A stretch of 64,000 nt of DNA from Blautia glucerasea (GTDB lineage: Bacteria > Bacillota > Clostridia > Lachnospirales > Lachnospiraceae). Below the pieces are notes generated by a model. That model did not search any database. It was given only the letters and a program-made list of their open reading frames with translations, and was not told the DNA's origin. Every line of letters starts with the position of its first letter. Position 1 is the stretch's first letter. Below, piece after piece: positions 62,135-64,000 of this stretch. The stretch covers positions 1-64,000 of the forward strand of contig NZ_JAAITU010000017.1 in assembly GCF_013304385.1 (NCBI RefSeq), in the 5' to 3' direction. The position numbers were made by a program, and so were the translations under genes.

Positions 62135-62187
62135 TACAGTGAATATTAAGTAACTGCCATATTGACTTGACTTAGTTTTCGCTGTAC
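62135..62187. repeat. Dispersed palindromic repeat, copy 2
   Basis: TACAGTGAATATTAAG and CTTAGTTTTCGCTGTA pair with a few mismatches. It matches copy 1 at 41444-41497 along its full length, including the spacer CCATATTGACTTG. Confidence 0.7.
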
Positions 62188-62419
62188 CTGCTTAAAACTG
62201 TATATGCTTACTGGATATCGCATCGACAGGATGCTTGAAGAAAAAAAGAAATGCAGCCTTATGATCTGCTGTCAAGATAGATTGTTCCTACTGTATCACA
62301 ACCTATTTCCAAATACAAGAGGGTTTAAAAATTATAATCCTTCTTTAATTTTTCTTTATAAACTTTCGATTTCTTTTATAAATACGACACACTTTACACA
62401 CAATTGCCATATATAATAT

Positions 62420-62508
62420 GTCTTGGATAGATGAAATACCACTCTCTATCTCCCCCCTCAAAAAGTATAGGAAATGAGCCATCAGGTGTATCCTGATGGC
62501 TTTTCCTT
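62420..62508 (+). ncRNA. Candidate small RNA ending in an orphan terminator
   Basis: A perfect hairpin GCCATCAGG/CCTGATGGC followed by TTTTCCTT ends about 62507, with no convincing gene before it. Upstream are TATAAT (about 62412) without a good -35, and a C-rich stretch TCTCCCCCCTC that could pair with ribosome-binding sites. The terminator is seen; the RNA is inference. Confidence 0.35.
62478..62507 (+). terminator. Orphan intrinsic terminator
   Basis: Nine-bp perfect stem GCCATCAGG/CCTGATGGC around TGTAT, followed by TTTTCCTT on the plus strand. No supported gene precedes it. Confidence 0.75.
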
Positions 62509-62540
62509 ATTCTAACATGTACAGTTACGGCTCCATAGTT

Positions 62541-62744
62541 CAAGTCGAGCAGCTGCGAGACTTGGCGCGTGATTCTGGTCAGCGTAAGCTGACATATTCT
62601 TTACAGAATCACTGCGCATCCTCGCGGAGCGTTTATCTCAGTGGGAGATTGGACTCCCACTGAGACGAACTTGCTGTTACTCACCACCTGAAAGAGGTGG
62701 GAGTCTTCTCGACTGAGATAAATGACTGTTACAGCCTTACGGCT
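62541..62744 (-). repeat. Structured dispersed element, copy B (HEARO/IS605-like candidate)
   Basis: Minus-strand counterpart of element A. The outer stem pairs TTATCTCAGT (62712-62721) with ACTGAGATAA (62633-62642). The inner hairpin is CCACCT/AGGTGG, followed by GGTGAGTAACA and GTGGGAGTC. A linker CTCCGCGAGGATGCGCAG leads to stem GTGATTCTG/CAGAATCAC (62604-62612 with 62569-62577), capped by GTCAGC/GCTGAC. The last hairpin is CAAGTC/GACTTG (62541-62564). A small AGCC/GGCT hairpin sits outside the 5' end (62733-62744). Helices match copy A while bases differ. No ORF is inside. Confidence 0.6.
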
Positions 62745-62902
62745 TCCTGGAGAAATAGCTGTTTCTATGCTACTACTTCCCAGATAAATTTTGTTGCAAT
62801 TACTCTCCATGTCTTTTATAATGTAAGATATTCGTAATTATTCCATTCAATACCAACATCGTTGCAGATTCAATTTATTGAGGTTTAGCAATATCACATG
62901 AT

Positions 62903-62936
62903 TTGGGTGTTTTGACCCTGGATCATACCATATAAT
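62903..62936 (+). promoter_or_regulatory. arcC promoter region
   Basis: TATAAT (62931-62936) lies 23 bases before the arcC ATG. TTGACC (62912-62917) is only 13 bases upstream of it, too close for a normal -35. The string GTGTTTTGAC also occurs upstream of yesL. The 62745-62902 stretch shows nothing else. Confidence 0.4.
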
Positions 62937-62958
62937 TAAAAAAAGCGAGGTATCTCCT

Positions 62959-63891
62959 ATGAGTGAAAAAATCGTAGTTGTGGCATTAGGGCACAGAGCC
63001 CTGGGAACTACTCTTCCAGAACAGAAAATTGCCACCAAGATGGCAGCCAAAGCCATTGCAGACCTGACTGAAGATGGAGCACATGTGGTAATCTCCCACA
63101 GCAATGGCCCACAGGTAGGCATGATCCATACTGCCATGAATGAATTTGGTAAAGCACATCCGGACTATACCTTTGCACCTATGTCTGTCTGCTCTGCCAT
63201 GAGCCAGGGTTATATCGGCTATGACCTGCAGAATGCCATTCGTGCAGAATTCATCCAAAGAGGCATCTATAAACCAGTCAGCACTATCCTTACCCAGACA
63301 GTAATTGATCCGTATGACGATGCATTTGCAGAACCAGAAAAGGTCATTGGCCGTGTGCTGAATGCAGATGAGGCAGAGGCAGAGGAAGAGAAGGGTAATT
63401 TCGTAACAGAGCTTCCGGAGGGTGGATTTCGCAGGATCCTTGCTTCTCCCAAGCCTCAGAAGATCATCGAGATTGAAGCAGTCCGTGCCTTGGTGAATGC
63501 AGATCAAGTGGTGATTGCAGCAGGCGGCGGCGGTATTCCGGTTATGGAGCAGGGGATCGACCTTCACGGTGCCAGTGCTATTATTGAGAAAGACCTTACA
63601 GCCGGACTTCTTGCGGAAGAACTTGGTGCTGATACACTGATGATCCTTACCAGCGTTGAAAAAGTAAGTCTGAATCTTGGCAAAGATGATGAGAAATATC
63701 TTGATGTCATCTCTGTGGATGAGGCACGTACATATATGGATGAGGATCAATTTGCTCCAGGATCCATGCTTCCTAAATTCCAGGCTGGTATCTCTTTTAT
63801 TGAAAAAGGAGAAGGACGTCGTACCGTAATCACAGACCTTGCCCATGCCAAAGACGGCTATCGTGAGAAAACTGGCACCATCATTAAATAA
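62959..63891 (+). CDS. arcC: Carbamate kinase
   Basis: Amino-acid-kinase-fold enzyme that uses carbamoyl phosphate and ADP to make ATP, carbamate and then ammonia plus CO2. The 310 residues include VVVALGHRALG at the start (relatives have GGNA; here GHRA), VVISHSNGPQVGMI, VIDPYDDAFAEPEKVIG, VIAAGGGGIPVM, AIIEKDLTAGLLAEELGAD, LTSVEKVSLN and GSMLPKFQAGISFIEKG. No arcA or arcB lies beside it, so it may serve purine or allantoin-type catabolism or a distant arginine deiminase pathway. GAGG lies 8 bases before the ATG. It is monocistronic with a terminator. Confidence 0.92.
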   Translation: MSEKIVVVALGHRALGTTLPEQKIATKMAAKAIADLTEDGAHVVISHSNGPQVGMIHTAMNEFGKAHPDYTFAPMSVCSAMSQGYIGYDLQNAIRAEFIQRGIYKPVSTILTQTVIDPYDDAFAEPEKVIGRVLNADEAEAEEEKGNFVTELPEGGFRRILASPKPQKIIEIEAVRALVNADQVVIAAGGGGIPVMEQGIDLHGASAIIEKDLTAGLLAEELGADTLMILTSVEKVSLNLGKDDEKYLDVISVDEARTYMDEDQFAPGSMLPKFQAGISFIEKGEGRRTVITDLAHAKDGYREKTGTIIK

Positions 63892-63933
63892 TTTTCAATT
63901 CTGAATTATATTTTCAGTTCTGTACTACAAAAA

Positions 63934-63975
63934 AAGACAGCCCCAGGTATCCGACCCGGGGCTGATTTCTTTTGT
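63934..63975 (+). terminator. Terminator of arcC
   Basis: CAGCCCC-x-GG and CC-x-GGGGCTG pair, followed by ATTTCTTTTG. The remaining bases to 64000 hold no recognisable feature. Confidence 0.75.
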
Positions 63976-64000
63976 AAGAGAAAATTACTCTATAACGTTC

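Noticed and set aside
62204-62416. 70-codon plus-strand frame in the gene-poor stretch
   Set aside because: No ribosome site, no recognisable family, and composition like the surrounding AT-rich spacer.
62959-63891. Arginine deiminase operon
   Set aside because: Only arcC is present; no arcA, arcB or arcD is adjacent within the window.

Overview
The window looks like chromosome from a Gram-positive anaerobe of the Lachnospiraceae (Blautia or a close relative). This is inferred from family content: MraZ/DivIB/SpoVD-type division genes, a PASTA kinase, MurE with the DNPR motif, DUF1540, DUF1836 and DUF4364 proteins, a YerC-type TrpR protein, an L20 leader before infC-rpmI-rplT, and AT-rich spacers with frequent TTG and GTG starts. 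Nearly every gene is on the minus strand. The plus-strand genes are the DUF1836 gene, a yesL/radical-SAM/DUF4364 trio, a DUF1540 gene and arcC. No rRNA, tRNA, CRISPR array, prophage or intact transposase was seen.

Layout. 0-6.6 kb holds housekeeping genes (rlmD, a small acidic membrane protein, pcrA, DUF1836, yerC, a PHP hydrolase). 6.6-16.2 kb is a complete sugar-sensing and uptake island. A membrane-tethered sugar-binding protein, a YesM/LytS-type kinase and a YesN-type regulator lie next to a lipoprotein sugar-binding protein and a ChvE/GguA/GguB-type ABC importer. The arrangement resembles the XylFII-LytS-YesN systems of clostridia. 16.4-18.6 kb carries yesL, a TIGR01212-type radical SAM gene and DUF4364. 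18.6-20.7 kb has rarA and a polysaccharide deacetylase. 20.9-26.6 kb is a branched-chain amino acid transporter (livKHMGF) followed by a cytidylate-kinase-like gene. 26.6-28.0 kb is infC-rpmI-rplT behind an attenuator leader, with an AUU start on infC. 28.1-29.6 kb is thiC under a TPP riboswitch.

30.1-43.7 kb is the division and cell wall (dcw) cluster, in transcription order mraZ, rsmH, ftsL, a class B PBP, a second class B PBP, mraY, murD, ftsW/spoVE, murA, divIB, ftsZ. MraZ-type operator repeats precede mraZ. A strong intrinsic terminator divides the cluster between the two PBPs, and ftsZ has its own promoter. DivIB and the first PBP both carry unusual extracytoplasmic C-terminal repeats. 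43.8-46.0 kb is ychF-lgt. 46.2-59.9 kb is one long run, murE-priA-def-fmt-yugP-rsmB-rlmN-prpC-prkC-rsgA-rpe-thiN. It joins wall synthesis, translation start and quality functions, and Ser/Thr phospho-signalling. 60-62 kb is a sortase-type surface protein. 62-63 kb is a 1-kb gene-poor stretch with repeats and an orphan terminator, and the window ends with arcC.

The least explained feature is a roughly 200-bp structured element present twice (4417-4616 on plus, 62541-62744 on minus). The helices are kept while the bases change, and both copies are flanked by short terminal hairpins and lack any ORF. It behaves like an ORF-less IS200/IS605-type or HEARO/omega-RNA-like mobile RNA element, but I could not test that assignment. 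A second dispersed palindrome of about 54 bp sits inside the dcw cluster and again near 62.1 kb.
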